Below, one piece after another: positions 26,932 through 36,801 of a stretch of 64,000 nt of DNA; position 1 is the stretch's first letter, and each line of letters starts with the position of its first letter. The position numbers and the translations under genes are program-made. The stretch is taken from the NCBI GenBank assembly GCA_017631275.1, contig JAGBTQ010000001.1, positions 51,265-115,264 on the forward strand. The letters run 5' to 3'. The notes beneath the pieces were generated by a model. It was given only the letters and a program-made list of their open reading frames with translations, was not told the DNA's origin and made no database searches. This DNA is from Alistipes sp. (GTDB lineage: Bacteria; Bacteroidota; Bacteroidia; Bacteroidales; Rikenellaceae).

Positions 26932-27276
26932 ATGATGCAGTTTTCAGATGATAAGCCTATTTGGCGACAGATATATGAACTCATAGCCATGCGAATACTC
27001 TCGGACGAGTGGCCCGAGGGTAGTCGTATTGTGTCGGTACGAGAGCTTGCGCAGGAGGTGGGTGTAAATCCAAATACGGTTATGCGTAGCTACGAGCGTC
27101 TTGATGGCGATGGTATTATCTTCAACCGCCGAGGCATCGGCTTCTTTGTGGCTGAAGGCGCCAAGGAGCATATTCGTGAGATTGAGCGACGCAAGTTCCT
27201 CGACGAGGAGTTGCCCAAACTCAGTGAGCGACTCAATCTTTTGGGTCTTACAATCGAGGTTAAGAGCATGAAATAG
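26932..27276 (+). CDS. GntR-family regulator (YtrA-like)
   Basis: A 114-residue protein with an N-terminal winged helix (about residues 10-77): PIWRQIYELI, a recognition helix in VRELAQEVGVNPNTVMRSYERL, and the wing IFNRRGIGFFVAEG. There is only a short helical C-terminal dimerisation tail instead of an effector domain, which defines the YtrA subfamily. Such regulators repress their own ABC operon, here in the distal position four bases after permease 2. A close MM pair leaves a start at 26935 also possible. Confidence 0.92.
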   Translation: MMQFSDDKPIWRQIYELIAMRILSDEWPEGSRIVSVRELAQEVGVNPNTVMRSYERLDGDGIIFNRRGIGFFVAEGAKEHIREIERRKFLDEELPKLSERLNLLGLTIEVKSMK

Positions 27277-27303
27277 GTGGCTCTAACTATTACTTAATAG
27301 TTA

Positions 27304-27340
27304 AAAGTGAATGCGCAATTTGTGTCATTCACTTTTTTTT
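27304..27340 (+). terminator. Terminator of ABC/GntR operon, overlapping the next promoter
   Basis: The arms AAAAGTGAATG and CATTCACTTTT flank a 12-base loop and are followed by a T run, a good intrinsic terminator. The -33 element of the following promoter lies inside the loop. Confidence 0.75.
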
Positions 27341-27350
27341 GCTATCTTGC
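27319..27350 (+). promoter_or_regulatory. Promoter of the cvfB-to-uvrA unit
   Basis: TTTG at 27319-27322 and TATCTTGC at 27343-27350 are 20 bases apart; the -7 box matches the consensus imperfectly. The TTTG sits in the loop of the preceding terminator hairpin. Confidence 0.5.
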
Positions 27351-27373
27351 GCCATTATAATTATAACGATATT

Positions 27374-28210
27374 ATGAAAACAGGCGAAATACAGACCCTC
27401 AAAGTAGGGCGAATATCGGACTATGGTGTATATCTCACCGACGAAGAACAGAACGAAGTGTTGCTCCCAAATCGCTTCACACGACTCGATATGAAGGAGG
27501 GTGACGAGGTGCGAGTATTTGTCTATCACGACTCAGAGGATAGACTTGTTGCCTCTACCGAAAATCCACTTATTGTGGCTGGTCAGGTTGCAGCCTTGAA
27601 GGTCGTAGATAAGAGTATTCATGGCGCATTCCTCGATTGGGGCCTCTCGGGCAAGCATCTATTCTTGCCTAATCGCAATCAGCAGGGTGCCGTGGTTGCT
27701 GGTCAGCTTACGGTGGTCTATATGTACATCGACGAGCGTACGGGTAGATGTGTAGCAACCAATAAGATAAAGCCTTTTATCACAAATGAGGATCCTCTAA
27801 CGGTCTCTGTTGGTGACGAGGTAGATATTCTTATCGCTTTCGAAACTCCTATTGGTTATCGTGCCGTTATCGACAATCGCCACTGGGGTATGCTCTATAA
27901 GAATCAGCTGTTCCGCCCTGTGCGTGTTGGCGATAAGTATCGTGGCTGGGTGAGAAAGATTACTGAGGATATGCGTATCGACCTTAGCCTTCAGCAGACA
28001 GGTCTTGCTGAGGTTGAGACATCGGTGGTGCGTCTTGAAGCTCTCCTTAAGGAGCATGGCGGCGTACTTGGCGTAAACGATAAAAGCGATCCTCAGGAGG
28101 TGGCTCGTCTAACCTCAATGAGCAAGAAGGTCTTCAAGCGCGCTTTGGGTATGTTGCTTAAGCAGGGACGTGTTGAGCAGACAGAGAACGGAATACGACT
28201 CAAAAAGTAG
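27374..28210 (+). CDS. cvfB: S1-domain RNA-binding protein, CvfB family
   Basis: From ATG 27374 the protein has 278 residues; the earlier ATG at 27311 lies in the terminator/promoter region and is rejected. It shows tandem S1/OB-type beta barrels (GEIQTLKVGRISDYGVYL; VAALKVVDKSIHGAFLDWG; GDKYRGWVRKITEDMRIDLSL) and a C-terminal winged helix (SMSKKVFKRALGMLLKQGRV), the known CvfB architecture. CvfB binds RNA and affects virulence-factor expression in Staphylococcus; its role here is unknown. It leads a run of five plus-strand genes with gaps of one to eight bases. Confidence 0.88.
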   Translation: MKTGEIQTLKVGRISDYGVYLTDEEQNEVLLPNRFTRLDMKEGDEVRVFVYHDSEDRLVASTENPLIVAGQVAALKVVDKSIHGAFLDWGLSGKHLFLPNRNQQGAVVAGQLTVVYMYIDERTGRCVATNKIKPFITNEDPLTVSVGDEVDILIAFETPIGYRAVIDNRHWGMLYKNQLFRPVRVGDKYRGWVRKITEDMRIDLSLQQTGLAEVETSVVRLEALLKEHGGVLGVNDKSDPQEVARLTSMSKKVFKRALGMLLKQGRVEQTENGIRLKK

Positions 28211-28214
28211 GGAG

Positions 28215-28973
28215 ATGGTTAATCTAACAGCAGAACGAGTATCTACCGATCGCACTGATAACTTCGTCTATCAGCGCTCTGTGTTGGCATATGTCGAGGC
28301 GGCTAAGCTTGTGAGCGGTCGTGTACTCGAGATAGGCACAGGCTCGGGGTATGGCATTCGTACTATTGCTGCGAGTGCCGATGAGTTTGTTACTATCGAC
28401 AAATTTCGCTCGTCGGCCGTTGATGATTTGCCTGCAAATACTTCGTTTATAGAGACTAAAGTGCCACCACTTCCATTTGATGATGAGGTGTTCGACTATG
28501 TTGTGTCGTTTCAGGTTATCGAGCATATTCGCAATGATAAGCAGCTTGTAGGCGAAATCCTTCGTGTGTTAAAGCCTGGCGGAAAGTTTGTTGTTACCAC
28601 CCCTAACCGCCCAATGTCGCTCACGCGCAACCCATGGCACGTGCGCGAGTATCGCCCCGAGGAGCTCAAGGCGCTATTGTCGGGCTTTAGTTCTGTAGAG
28701 TGTAAGGGTGTTGGTGGCAATGAGCGAGTGTGGGCATATTACGAGAAGAATCGTGAGTCGGTGAACCGCATCATGCGCTTCGATGTTTTGAAGATGCAGT
28801 GGTGGTTGCCTCGTTTTGTGTTGCAACTTCCGTACGACGTGCTTAATCGCCTAAATCGTAGAAAGTTGTATGCCAATAACTCACAACTTACCGAAGCGAT
28901 AAATATGGAAGATTATCATCTGCAATATGTTGATAATAAGTGTTTTGACCTATTTTATATAGCAACTAAGTAA
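28215..28973 (+). CDS. SAM-dependent methyltransferase (class I, Methyltransf_11 type)
   Basis: A 252-residue enzyme starting at ATG 28215, preceded by GGAG. Motif I VLEIGTGSGYGIRTIAA binds S-adenosylmethionine, DDEVFDYVVSFQVIEHI is motif II/III, and LRVLKPGGKFVVTTPN is the post-motif strand. A C-terminal region of about 70 residues (WWLPRFVLQLPYDVLNRL) may help bind substrate. The substrate could be a sugar, lipid or small molecule; the sequence does not decide. It follows cvfB by four bases. Confidence 0.88.
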   Translation: MVNLTAERVSTDRTDNFVYQRSVLAYVEAAKLVSGRVLEIGTGSGYGIRTIAASADEFVTIDKFRSSAVDDLPANTSFIETKVPPLPFDDEVFDYVVSFQVIEHIRNDKQLVGEILRVLKPGGKFVVTTPNRPMSLTRNPWHVREYRPEELKALLSGFSSVECKGVGGNERVWAYYEKNRESVNRIMRFDVLKMQWWLPRFVLQLPYDVLNRLNRRKLYANNSQLTEAINMEDYHLQYVDNKCFDLFYIATK

Positions 28974-28974
28974 T

Positions 28975-29730
28975 ATGAACTCTCGCATAACACTCGTCCA
29001 GCGTAATATAGCGTGGCTTAACATCGATGCAAACCTTATGGATATTGAGACAATGCTCGAGGGTGTTAAGACAGATGTTGTGGTGCTTAGCGAGATGTTT
29101 CAGACCGGTTTTGCGACCAACCCAATCGAGGCTATTGACGATGGCAGAACACTTAGGTGGATGTTGCAAATGGCAAAAAAACTTGATGCTGCTATTGTGG
29201 GTTCGTGTGCTGTGAAGGTTGGCGAGGAGTATCGCAACCGTATGTACTTCGTAAAGCCTACGGGCGAGGTGGAGTATTACGACAAGTGGCACCTCTTCTC
29301 GGTTGGTGGCGAGAGTGATAGCTATACACGAGGTCGTGAGCGCAAAATAGTTGAGTGGCGAGGTGTTAGATATCTGCTTGCCGTATGCTATGACCTGCGT
29401 TTTCCGGTGTGGAGCCGTCAGCGCGGCGACTACGATGCGATAATATATATTGCTGCGTGGCCAACGCCACGTCGTGAGGTATGGCAGACGCTGCTCAAGG
29501 CTCGTGCTATCGAAAACCAGGCATATGTCATAGGTGTTAACCGTACTGGCGACGAGCCGACGTTAAGCTACTCGGGTGACTCGGCAGTTATCGACTACTA
29601 TGGCAAGTGTGTGGTGGAGTGCGGCAGCGAGGAGTGTGTAGCTAATGTAGAGATTGATATAGACAATCTTAATGCGTTCAGAGATAAGTTTAATGTTAGC
29701 GCAGATGCTGACGAGTTTAAATTGATTTAG
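28975..29730 (+). CDS. Carbon-nitrogen hydrolase, omega-amidase (YafV/Nit2) type
   Basis: A 251-residue nitrilase-superfamily enzyme with the complete triad: Glu40 (VVVLSEMFQTGF), Lys104 (YYDKWHLF) and Cys138 (LAVCYDLRFPVWSR). The size and the FQTGF and RFPVW signatures fit the YafV/omega-amidase branch, which hydrolyses alpha-keto amides of glutamine and methionine transamination. It begins one base after the methyltransferase stop. The physiological link with its neighbours is not evident. Confidence 0.9.
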   Translation: MNSRITLVQRNIAWLNIDANLMDIETMLEGVKTDVVVLSEMFQTGFATNPIEAIDDGRTLRWMLQMAKKLDAAIVGSCAVKVGEEYRNRMYFVKPTGEVEYYDKWHLFSVGGESDSYTRGRERKIVEWRGVRYLLAVCYDLRFPVWSRQRGDYDAIIYIAAWPTPRREVWQTLLKARAIENQAYVIGVNRTGDEPTLSYSGDSAVIDYYGKCVVECGSEECVANVEIDIDNLNAFRDKFNVSADADEFKLI

Positions 29731-29732
29731 GT

Positions 29733-30509
29733 ATGAGTGTAAATGAGATAATTCTACTCCTTGTTTCGGGAGTTATCGTTGGCATAATCAACACCCTCGG
29801 TGGTGGTGGCTCGGTTATTACCATGTCGCTATTTATGGCTATGGGCATGCCTATCGGCTTGGCAAATGGTACTAATCGTATTGCTGTGTTACTTCAAAAC
29901 CTATCTGCTACGGTGGCGTTCCTTCGCAAGGGTATGCTCCATATTCGTAGCGGACTTCTGCTCTCGATACCAGCTATTGTGGGTAACATCTTTGGTGCTA
30001 TGGTAGCTACTGAGGTTAGCGAGTCTGTCTTTAAGATATGCCTTTCGGTGGTGCTTGCTATTATTCTTGTCTATCTGCTTTTAGGTAAAGATAATGAGCA
30101 TGTAACTGGAGGTCACGGCCTGAGAATCAAGTGGTGGCATTATCTCGTATTTTTCATTATTGGCTTCTATGGCGGTTATATCTATATCGGCCTTGGCTTC
30201 TTAATTCTTGCTATTGCTATATGGACCATGAAGCTCGATATTATCACTGCTAACGTAATCAAGGGTTTCGTCATATTTCTATCTACACCATTTGCTCTTG
30301 CTGTGTTTATCTACAACGGTCAGGTAGAGTGGATGGCAGGTCTGTTGCATGGTGTGGGTAATATCCTTGGTGCGGTGTTGGCATCGCACTTGGCTATGAG
30401 TTGGGGTGTTAAGTTTGTTCGCTGGTTTACGCTATTTATAATTGTCGTATTCTTCATCGACCTTGTGGGGTGGATATCGCTTGAGGGAGTGTTGTCTGGC
30501 TTGTTATAG
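29733..30509 (+). CDS. TauE/SafE-family sulfite/anion exporter
   Basis: A 258-residue inner-membrane protein with about eight helices and the family repeats: [15 protein letters not shown] with [16 protein letters not shown] near the N-terminus and [15 protein letters not shown] with [17 protein letters not shown] in the second half. TauE/SafE members export sulfite, sulfoacetate or other organosulfonates. The host also encodes cysteate synthase in this window, so sulfite handling is of interest, but the substrate here is inferred from family only. It sits two bases after the amidase and eight before uvrA. Confidence 0.88.
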   Translation: MSVNEIILLLVSGVIVGIINTLGGGGSVITMSLFMAMGMPIGLANGTNRIAVLLQNLSATVAFLRKGMLHIRSGLLLSIPAIVGNIFGAMVATEVSESVFKICLSVVLAIILVYLLLGKDNEHVTGGHGLRIKWWHYLVFFIIGFYGGYIYIGLGFLILAIAIWTMKLDIITANVIKGFVIFLSTPFALAVFIYNGQVEWMAGLLHGVGNILGAVLASHLAMSWGVKFVRWFTLFIIVVFFIDLVGWISLEGVLSGLL

Positions 30510-30517
30510 TTGTCGTT

Positions 30518-33337
30518 ATGGAAAAGAAATTCATTGAGATAACAGGCGCTAGAGTACATAATCTCAAGAATATAGATGTTTCAATACCTCGTGACTCTCT
30601 TGTTGTAATTACGGGACTCTCGGGCTCGGGTAAGTCGTCGTTGGCATTTGATACGATATATGCTGAGGGTCAGCGTCGATATATGGAGACGCTGTCTGCC
30701 TATGCTCGTCAGTTTGTTGGCAATATGGAGCGCCCCGATGTCGATAAGATTACGGGTCTTAGTCCTGTTGTGGCTATCGAGCAGAAGACTACGAACAAGA
30801 ATCCACGCTCAACGGTTGGTACGGTTACTGAGATTAACGACTTCTTGCGTCTGATGTTTGCTCGTGCCTCTACGGCATATTCACCAATCACGGGTGAGAA
30901 GATGGTGCGTTATAGCGATGAGCAGATATTGGACCTTATGATTGAGGGGTTTAATGGCCGCCGTGTAGCATTCCTTGCACCTATAGTTAAGGGTCGTAAG
31001 GGTCACTATCGCGAGCTCTTCGAGCAGATGGCGAAGCGTGGATACATCTATGCTCGTATCGATGGCGAGATAACCGAGTTCTCGGCGGGCATGAAGCTCG
31101 ATAGGTATAAGATACACACTATCGATATGGTCATCGACCGCCTTGTTGTTGGTGAAGAGCATCGCGAGCGCATGGCAACGTCGCTCTCGGAGGCTATGCG
31201 CCAGGGTAAGGGTACGATGATGCTCTACGACTATGGCACCGAGGGAACTCGCTACTATTCGCGCCACCTGATGTGTCCAACTACTGGCGAGGCTTTCGAA
31301 GAGCCACAGCCACACACCTTCTCATTTAACTCACCTAAAGGTGCATGTGTCGAGTGTAACGGCTTGGGTGAGAGGGCTGTATTCGATATGGATAAGATTG
31401 CGCCCGATGCTTCGTTGTCGCTTGCTGAGGGTGGTATCGAGCCTTTTGGTAAGTATCATGCCAATATGCTCTTTGCTATGCTCGAGGCACTTGGTCAGCG
31501 CTACGATTTTACGCTTCATGATCCTATATCGACAATACCATCTGAGGGTATGAATGCCATATTGTATGGCGACCCAGAGCCTCTTATGCTTCATGCCTCG
31601 TCGTATGGCTCTTCGGGTGGTCGTGATATGATGCAGTGGATGGGCCTTAACGAGTGGATAATGCGCAACGTCGACGAGGACTCGAAGAGGGGTGAAAAGT
31701 GGCGTGATCAGTTCTTTGTTATGCAGAGCTGCCCATGTTGTCACGGTAGTCGTCTGAAGGCTGAGGTTGAGAACTTCCGTATTGGTGATAAAAGCATTAC
31801 TCAGGTATCGGCAATGTCTATCCTCGAGTTTCGAGATTGGATAAATACTATTGAGGATAAACTTGGTGATAAACAGCGAATTATCGCACGTGACCTAATA
31901 AAGGAGATACGTGAGCGTGTGGGCTTCCTTGTTGATGTTGGCTTGGGTTATCTCTCGCTATCACGTGCCTCGCGTACTATTTCGGGTGGTGAATCACAGC
32001 GTATTCGTCTTGCTACTCAGATAGGCTCAAAGCTCGTTAATGTGCTCTATATCCTTGACGAGCCAAGCATTGGTCTGCATCAGCGCGACAATCAACGACT
32101 CATTGAGAGTCTTAAGCGATTGCGCGATGCGGGTAACTCTGTGATTGTTGTTGAGCACGACGAGGATATGATGCGAGCTGCTGATTATATCGTTGACGTA
32201 GGTCCGTTGGCAGGTCGTCGTGGAGGTAAAGTAGTGGCTCAAGGTAGCTTTGAGGATATATGTAATAGTCAAACCCTTACGGCAGATTACTTAACACGAC
32301 GTAGAGTTATTCCAATTCCTGAAACTCTGCGCGAAGGCAGTGGTGATGTTTTGCGTATTTATGGCGCTACGGGCAATAACCTTAAGGGCGTTGATCTAAG
32401 TATTCCATTGGGTAAGTTCGTTTGTGTTACGGGTGTGTCGGGCTCAGGTAAGTCGTCACTTATAAATGGTACGTTGCGTCCAATCCTTGCTCGTTATCTC
32501 TATCGTTCGTTCGATCAGCCGTTGCCCTATGATAGAATAGAGGGACTTGAGCATATCGATAAGTTGGTGGTTGTCGATCAGTCGCCTATCGGCCGTACGC
32601 CACGCAGTAACCCTGCAACATATTCAAATGTCTTTGCCGATATTCGCAAACTCTTCTCGGAGACCCCCGATGCACTTATTCGTGGTTATAAGGCGGGTAG
32701 ATTTTCGTTTAACGTGAAGGGTGGTCGTTGCGAGGAGTGTCGTGGTGCTGGTTTCCAGACTATCGAGATGAACTTCTTGCCCGATGTCTTTGTTAAGTGT
32801 AAGGCGTGTGGCGGTAATCGTTACAACCGAGAGACCCTCGAGGTGAAGTATAAGGGTAAGAGTATCAACGACGTGCTTAATATGACTATAAATATGGCGG
32901 TAGAGTTCTTTGAGAATATACCGTCGATATATCAGAAGTTGCGTGCTATTCAGCAAGTTGGACTTGGTTACCTGACGCTTGGCCAGCCATGCACCACGCT
33001 ATCTGGTGGTGAGTCGCAGCGCATAAAACTCGCTACGGAGCTTGCTAAACGTGACACCGGTCGCACACTATACATTCTAGATGAGCCAACCACGGGTCTT
33101 CACTTCGAAGATATTCGTCAGTTGCTCGATGTTATCAATCGCTTGGTGGATTGTGGTAATACGGCAATAGTCATCGAGCATAACCTCGATGTGATTAAGG
33201 TTGCTGACTGGATTATTGATATGGGTCCAGAGGGTGGTCGTGACGGTGGTAGGGTGGTTGCCGAGGGAACGCCGCAATGTATAATGTCGAATAGCGAGAG
33301 CTATACGGGATATTATCTAAAGCAGATGTTTAAGTAG
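30518..33337 (+). CDS. uvrA: Excinuclease ABC subunit A
   Basis: A 939-residue DNA damage-recognition ATPase. Two ABC modules are present: Walker [14 protein letters not shown] near residue 36 and [12 protein letters not shown] near 640, and signatures [12 protein letters not shown] and [12 protein letters not shown]. Zinc modules include [11 protein letters not shown]...[17 protein letters not shown] and [11 protein letters not shown]...CKACGGNRY. It loads UvrB onto lesions and works with UvrC, also in this window. It is the last gene of the cvfB unit and is followed by a terminator. Confidence 0.98.
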   Translation: MEKKFIEITGARVHNLKNIDVSIPRDSLVVITGLSGSGKSSLAFDTIYAEGQRRYMETLSAYARQFVGNMERPDVDKITGLSPVVAIEQKTTNKNPRSTVGTVTEINDFLRLMFARASTAYSPITGEKMVRYSDEQILDLMIEGFNGRRVAFLAPIVKGRKGHYRELFEQMAKRGYIYARIDGEITEFSAGMKLDRYKIHTIDMVIDRLVVGEEHRERMATSLSEAMRQGKGTMMLYDYGTEGTRYYSRHLMCPTTGEAFEEPQPHTFSFNSPKGACVECNGLGERAVFDMDKIAPDASLSLAEGGIEPFGKYHANMLFAMLEALGQRYDFTLHDPISTIPSEGMNAILYGDPEPLMLHASSYGSSGGRDMMQWMGLNEWIMRNVDEDSKRGEKWRDQFFVMQSCPCCHGSRLKAEVENFRIGDKSITQVSAMSILEFRDWINTIEDKLGDKQRIIARDLIKEIRERVGFLVDVGLGYLSLSRASRTISGGESQRIRLATQIGSKLVNVLYILDEPSIGLHQRDNQRLIESLKRLRDAGNSVIVVEHDEDMMRAADYIVDVGPLAGRRGGKVVAQGSFEDICNSQTLTADYLTRRRVIPIPETLREGSGDVLRIYGATGNNLKGVDLSIPLGKFVCVTGVSGSGKSSLINGTLRPILARYLYRSFDQPLPYDRIEGLEHIDKLVVVDQSPIGRTPRSNPATYSNVFADIRKLFSETPDALIRGYKAGRFSFNVKGGRCEECRGAGFQTIEMNFLPDVFVKCKACGGNRYNRETLEVKYKGKSINDVLNMTINMAVEFFENIPSIYQKLRAIQQVGLGYLTLGQPCTTLSGGESQRIKLATELAKRDTGRTLYILDEPTTGLHFEDIRQLLDVINRLVDCGNTAIVIEHNLDVIKVADWIIDMGPEGGRDGGRVVAEGTPQCIMSNSESYTGYYLKQMFK

Positions 33338-33341
33338 TAAT

Positions 33342-33366
33342 GGGTGGTCACTTGACCACCTTTACT
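33342..33366 (+). terminator. Terminator after uvrA
   Basis: A perfect 8-bp stem GGTGGTCA/TGACCACC with a two-base loop is followed by TTTACTATTAT, directly after the uvrA stop. The 33367-33482 gap to the porin holds no gene; a convincing -33/-7 pair was not identified. Confidence 0.75.
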
Positions 33367-33482
33367 ATTATATATAGTATATTATTATCGGTTAGGAAGC
33401 GCTATATAGTTGTTTGTTTATTTGGCATATAAGTTGTGATAGACGATGCGAAAACGTATGTTTAACATCTAAATCGACGATT

Positions 33483-34802
33483 ATGAAACTGTTTAGACAA
33501 ACACTCTTAATTGCTGCTGCGGCATCAGTTGTTGCTACATCAGCGGTGGCACAAACCACAAATGATGACGAGAAGTATTCGCCATCGGTCTATACTCCTG
33601 CTATGGGTGATGACCACAGACATCATCACAACAAAGCACATAAGCATGCAATGCGTGACTTTGCTGAGACTCAGCGTGAAGGCTTCCAGCAGGTTGGCAA
33701 TCCTCAGTTTATATTCACCTCGCCAAACAATCGTTTCTCGTTGGCGCTTGGTGGATATGTAAACCTTCGCACGAGCTACGACTTTGGCGGCGCAGTCGAT
33801 AATATCGACTTTGTGCCTTACGACATTCCGATGAGTAAGAGCTATGCCTCCGATCAGCGAGTTATGATGGACGCATCGACCTCACGCCTATATCTTAAGG
33901 CAGTCGTAAATAGTGATCTCTTGGGACGTGTGGTGGTATATACTGATATGGACTTCCGTGGTGGCGAGGAGTTCTCCTATCTGCCACGCCTACGCTCGGC
34001 GTACGTGCAGTTTAAGGGCTTGACTATAGGTCGTGATGTGTCCACATTCTGTGACCTTGAAGCAGCACCAACAACAATTGATTTTCAGGGTCCTAACGCC
34101 TATAACTTCACGTTCAACGAGATGATACGCTATGAGTATCACGCTCGCTCGGGATTTAGCTTCGGTATCGCAGCTGAGCGCCCAGTGGTGAATGCTACTT
34201 ATGGCGATAACTTCTCGGCAATAATGCAGCGAGTGCCCGATGGTATTGCCTACTTGCAATATAAGTTTGGTCGTGAGCGCGTAAGCCACTTGCGTATATC
34301 GGGTGTAATTCGTGATATGTATCTTCACAACAACTTAACAGGTGAGAATACAACACAACTTGGTTGGGGTGTTCAGTTTAGTGGCCACCTTGGTATAACA
34401 CGCTGGGTTGACCTCTATATGAACGGCACTTATGGCCAGGGTATTACACCATATATCCAGGATCTTACTGGCTCGCCATATGATTTCACCTACAATCCTG
34501 AGAACCCTACCCAACTTCAGACCCCTTCGATGTGGGGTTGGCAGGCAGCAGCTCAGGTAAACATCATGCCTAATCGTTTTTGGGTAGCGGCTGGTTACTC
34601 TGAGGTGGGTCTTGACAAGAGCGACGGATATATTAGCGAGAAGCAGTATAAGAAGGGTAGCTATCTCTTTGCAAATGCCTTCTACAAGCTTACTCCAAAC
34701 CTTACCTTTGCCCTTGAGTATCTACATGGTACACGACGTGATGCAAGCGACATTCTTAATTCAGCAAATCGTCTAAGCATTATGGCGCAGTACAACTTCT
34801 AA
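33483..34802 (+). CDS. Outer-membrane porin, DcaP-like, with His-rich N-terminus
   Basis: A 439-residue protein starting at ATG 33483 (MKLFRQTLLIAAAASVVATSAVAQ, signal peptide). An in-frame start 69 bases upstream would bury the signal and is rejected. After cleavage a short segment at residues 43-58 (GDDHRHHHNKAHKHAM) carries six histidines, followed by a helix and a long 14-18-strand beta-barrel (start FSLALGGYVNLRTSYDF, end SIMAQYNF with terminal Phe). This is the DcaP-like trimeric porin family, in which an N-terminal coiled coil precedes the barrel. The His cluster could bind metal. It is a single-gene unit with its own terminator. Confidence 0.85.
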   Translation: MKLFRQTLLIAAAASVVATSAVAQTTNDDEKYSPSVYTPAMGDDHRHHHNKAHKHAMRDFAETQREGFQQVGNPQFIFTSPNNRFSLALGGYVNLRTSYDFGGAVDNIDFVPYDIPMSKSYASDQRVMMDASTSRLYLKAVVNSDLLGRVVVYTDMDFRGGEEFSYLPRLRSAYVQFKGLTIGRDVSTFCDLEAAPTTIDFQGPNAYNFTFNEMIRYEYHARSGFSFGIAAERPVVNATYGDNFSAIMQRVPDGIAYLQYKFGRERVSHLRISGVIRDMYLHNNLTGENTTQLGWGVQFSGHLGITRWVDLYMNGTYGQGITPYIQDLTGSPYDFTYNPENPTQLQTPSMWGWQAAAQVNIMPNRFWVAAGYSEVGLDKSDGYISEKQYKKGSYLFANAFYKLTPNLTFALEYLHGTRRDASDILNSANRLSIMAQYNF

Positions 34803-34819
34803 AAACATATTATATAGGT

Positions 34820-34856
34820 GTGCGGCACTCGGAATTCGGGTGTCGCATTTTTTTTT
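34820..34856 (+). terminator. Terminator after porin
   Basis: The arms GCGGCACTCG and CGGGTGTCGC (34822-34846) around GAATT are followed by a run of nine T. This is a strong intrinsic terminator. Confidence 0.85.
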
Positions 34857-34889
34857 GTGAAAAATAGAGGAAAATTCTCTATTCGATGT

Positions 34890-34897
34890 TACATTTG
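34890..34897 (+). promoter_or_regulatory. -7 box upstream of ECF sigma gene
   Basis: TACATTTG matches the Bacteroidota -7 consensus, though no TTG stands 19-20 bases upstream. A start near 34903 would exclude the first codons of the longer open frame and favours a downstream translation start. Confidence 0.4.
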
Positions 34898-34943
34898 TAG
34901 TAGTTATTCGTTATATAGACAAACAACAGAAAAACTAAAGGGC

Positions 34944-35450
34944 TTGAATACCGAAACAGAATATATTGAACTTGTTGCACGAATGCGTGAAACGGTGTAT
35001 CGACTGGCTCGAAGCATTACACTTAACGATGCTGAAGCCGAGGATATAGTGCAAGATGTATTCGAGAGGGTGTGGATAATGCGTGAAAAGATAATCAAGA
35101 GCGACTATCCACGAGCCTATGTTTGTCGCATCGCGCACAACCTCGCAATAGACCGCTGTAGAGAGCGCACCCGTAAGCAGGAGTTTGAGGGTTTAGAACG
35201 GCACACTACGGCAAGTAATGGCGATGCAGCCACTGATATTAGTGATATGGCGGCGCTGACGCTAAAGCTAATCAATCAACTACCCGAAAAGCAGCGTATA
35301 GCAATTCATCTTCGCGATGTTGAAGGGTATGAAATAGAGGAGATTGCCGAGGTTACTGGGTGTGATGATAGTAGTGTTAGAATGAATCTATCTCGAGCAC
35401 GCAAGGCATTGAGAGAACAGATAATAGCAATTGTGAATTATGGAGTTTAA
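34944..35450 (+). CDS. RNA polymerase ECF sigma factor
   Basis: A sigma-70 family regulator with sigma-2 (AEAEDIVQDVFERVWIMRE, YPRAYVCRIAHNLAIDRCR) and sigma-4 (QLPEKQRIAIHLRDVEGYEIEEIAE, SVRMNLSRARKALREQI). The open frame extends to 34818 inside the preceding terminator, so a downstream start is needed. TTG 34944 (then NTETEYIELV) or ATG 34985 are the candidates; TTG keeps the first helix and is preferred with moderate confidence. The gene overlaps the anti-sigma gene by 11 bases. It probably controls this six-gene cluster in response to an envelope cue. Confidence 0.9.
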   Translation: MNTETEYIELVARMRETVYRLARSITLNDAEAEDIVQDVFERVWIMREKIIKSDYPRAYVCRIAHNLAIDRCRERTRKQEFEGLERHTTASNGDAATDISDMAALTLKLINQLPEKQRIAIHLRDVEGYEIEEIAEVTGCDDSSVRMNLSRARKALREQIIAIVNYGV

Positions 35451-35934
35451 CGAAGTTAAAATACTTGTTGAGAAATACTTGGACGGCAGCACCTCTTTAG
35501 AGGAGGAGAAGCTGTTGTCGCAATATTTTTCGCAGTGCGAGGTGCTTCCCGATGAGTTTCGGAGCATGAAGATGCTATTTACGTCGCTTAATGAGATTAG
35601 GGAGGCTACACCAGCAAGGGTCGAGATGAAGGTTGCTCCAAGCATAAAGAGGGCTCGTTGGAGGGCGTGGAGCTATCATATTGGTGTTGGCGTAGCGGCA
35701 TCGGTTGCTGTGATAATGCTGCTCACTACACTGTTTAAGGATAATGGCACTGAACCTTATCCAGGTATGGGCAAGGAATTTATATGCTATGTTGATGGCA
35801 AACAAGTTGATGATTGGGCTATAGCTCATGCCGAGACTAACAGAATATTAGGCGAGGTGGCTAGCAATATGGAACAGGCCATGAGTGGTATTCGAAGACT
35901 ACACATTCCAGTGCTTGAAGAGAATAAGAACTAA
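35440..35934 (+). CDS. Putative anti-sigma factor
   Basis: A 164-residue single-pass membrane protein. The N-terminal cytosolic part (MEFNEVKILVEKYLDGSTSLEEEKLL) is the short helical type often found in Bacteroidales partners of ECF sigma factors. A membrane helix follows at about residues 80-100 (VGVAASVAVIMLLTTLF), and the periplasmic tail has about 60 residues. It overlaps the sigma gene by 11 bases. Its role as anti-sigma is inferred from position and topology; no zinc-binding motif is visible. Confidence 0.7.
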   Translation: MEFNEVKILVEKYLDGSTSLEEEKLLSQYFSQCEVLPDEFRSMKMLFTSLNEIREATPARVEMKVAPSIKRARWRAWSYHIGVGVAASVAVIMLLTTLFKDNGTEPYPGMGKEFICYVDGKQVDDWAIAHAETNRILGEVASNMEQAMSGIRRLHIPVLEENKN

Positions 35935-35951
35935 CCTAAATAAAACTTTAT

Positions 35952-36788
35952 ATGAAACGACTATTTATATCAATTATAGCCATATTGTCTGTGGTGGCAG
36001 TATCGGCGCAGGAGCAAGACCCAGTTGAAAAAAACACTATCTATATTGGTAGTGATGGGCAGAATCGCATTACCACAGATGATGGCAATATCTCGCTTAC
36101 TATTGCGGGTGTGAATCTGGAGTTTGGTAATAGTGGCTCAGCGGCTAATAATAAGGAGAATCCACGAGTAACATTCAGTGCTTTTGAGGAGCGTAATACC
36201 GACCATCTCGCTTTATTTGAGGTTGGTGTTAATACCCTGGTGAATACCGACTATTCGATGTATTCTAAGGAGGAGGCTGCAATGCTCCAATTTGGAAATC
36301 GAAAATCAACATATATTGCGATTAATCTGTTGTCGATGGATGTTGCACTCAATAAGAGAGGCACGTGGAGTTTTAATATGGGATTTGGTTTTGGCTGCGA
36401 GCGTTATACCTTTGCTGGTCCTTACTCTATGCAGTATGCAGATGGCATGATGCGCCCAGTGAAACTTGAGGGCGATATTAAGAAGTCGCAACTAGGTGTA
36501 GATTATATACATATGCCATTTCTTATTAATTGGAACTTTAGTAAGAAGTTCTTTGTTGCAGCCGGTGCTAACCTCGACATAGTAATGAATGATTTACTGC
36601 GATATAGGAAGCCTATAACCACTATCGAACGCACGGTTACTGTTAATCCAGTGCAAATAGGTGCAACAGCACGTATAGGATATGGTAAGCTATACGGTTT
36701 TGTTAACTACTCGTTCCTAGAGATGTTCAAGAGTGGCACGGGTCCTAAGGCTAATAGGCTATCGGCAGGTGTAGGTCTATTCTTCTAA
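35952..36788 (+). CDS. Outer-membrane beta-barrel protein of the ECF cluster
   Basis: A 278-residue protein with a signal peptide (MKRLFISIIAILSVVAVSAQ), a short linker and a barrel-type second half: alternating strands such as GTWSFNMGFGFGCERY, FFVAAGANLDIVMNDL and NRLSAGVGLFF with terminal Phe. It begins 17 bases after the anti-sigma stop. It is likely an outer-membrane protein under control of the sigma factor. No transport or enzyme motif was recognised. Confidence 0.7.
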   Translation: MKRLFISIIAILSVVAVSAQEQDPVEKNTIYIGSDGQNRITTDDGNISLTIAGVNLEFGNSGSAANNKENPRVTFSAFEERNTDHLALFEVGVNTLVNTDYSMYSKEEAAMLQFGNRKSTYIAINLLSMDVALNKRGTWSFNMGFGFGCERYTFAGPYSMQYADGMMRPVKLEGDIKKSQLGVDYIHMPFLINWNFSKKFFVAAGANLDIVMNDLLRYRKPITTIERTVTVNPVQIGATARIGYGKLYGFVNYSFLEMFKSGTGPKANRLSAGVGLFF

Positions 36789-36801
36789 AACTTTGTGTGA
36801 T

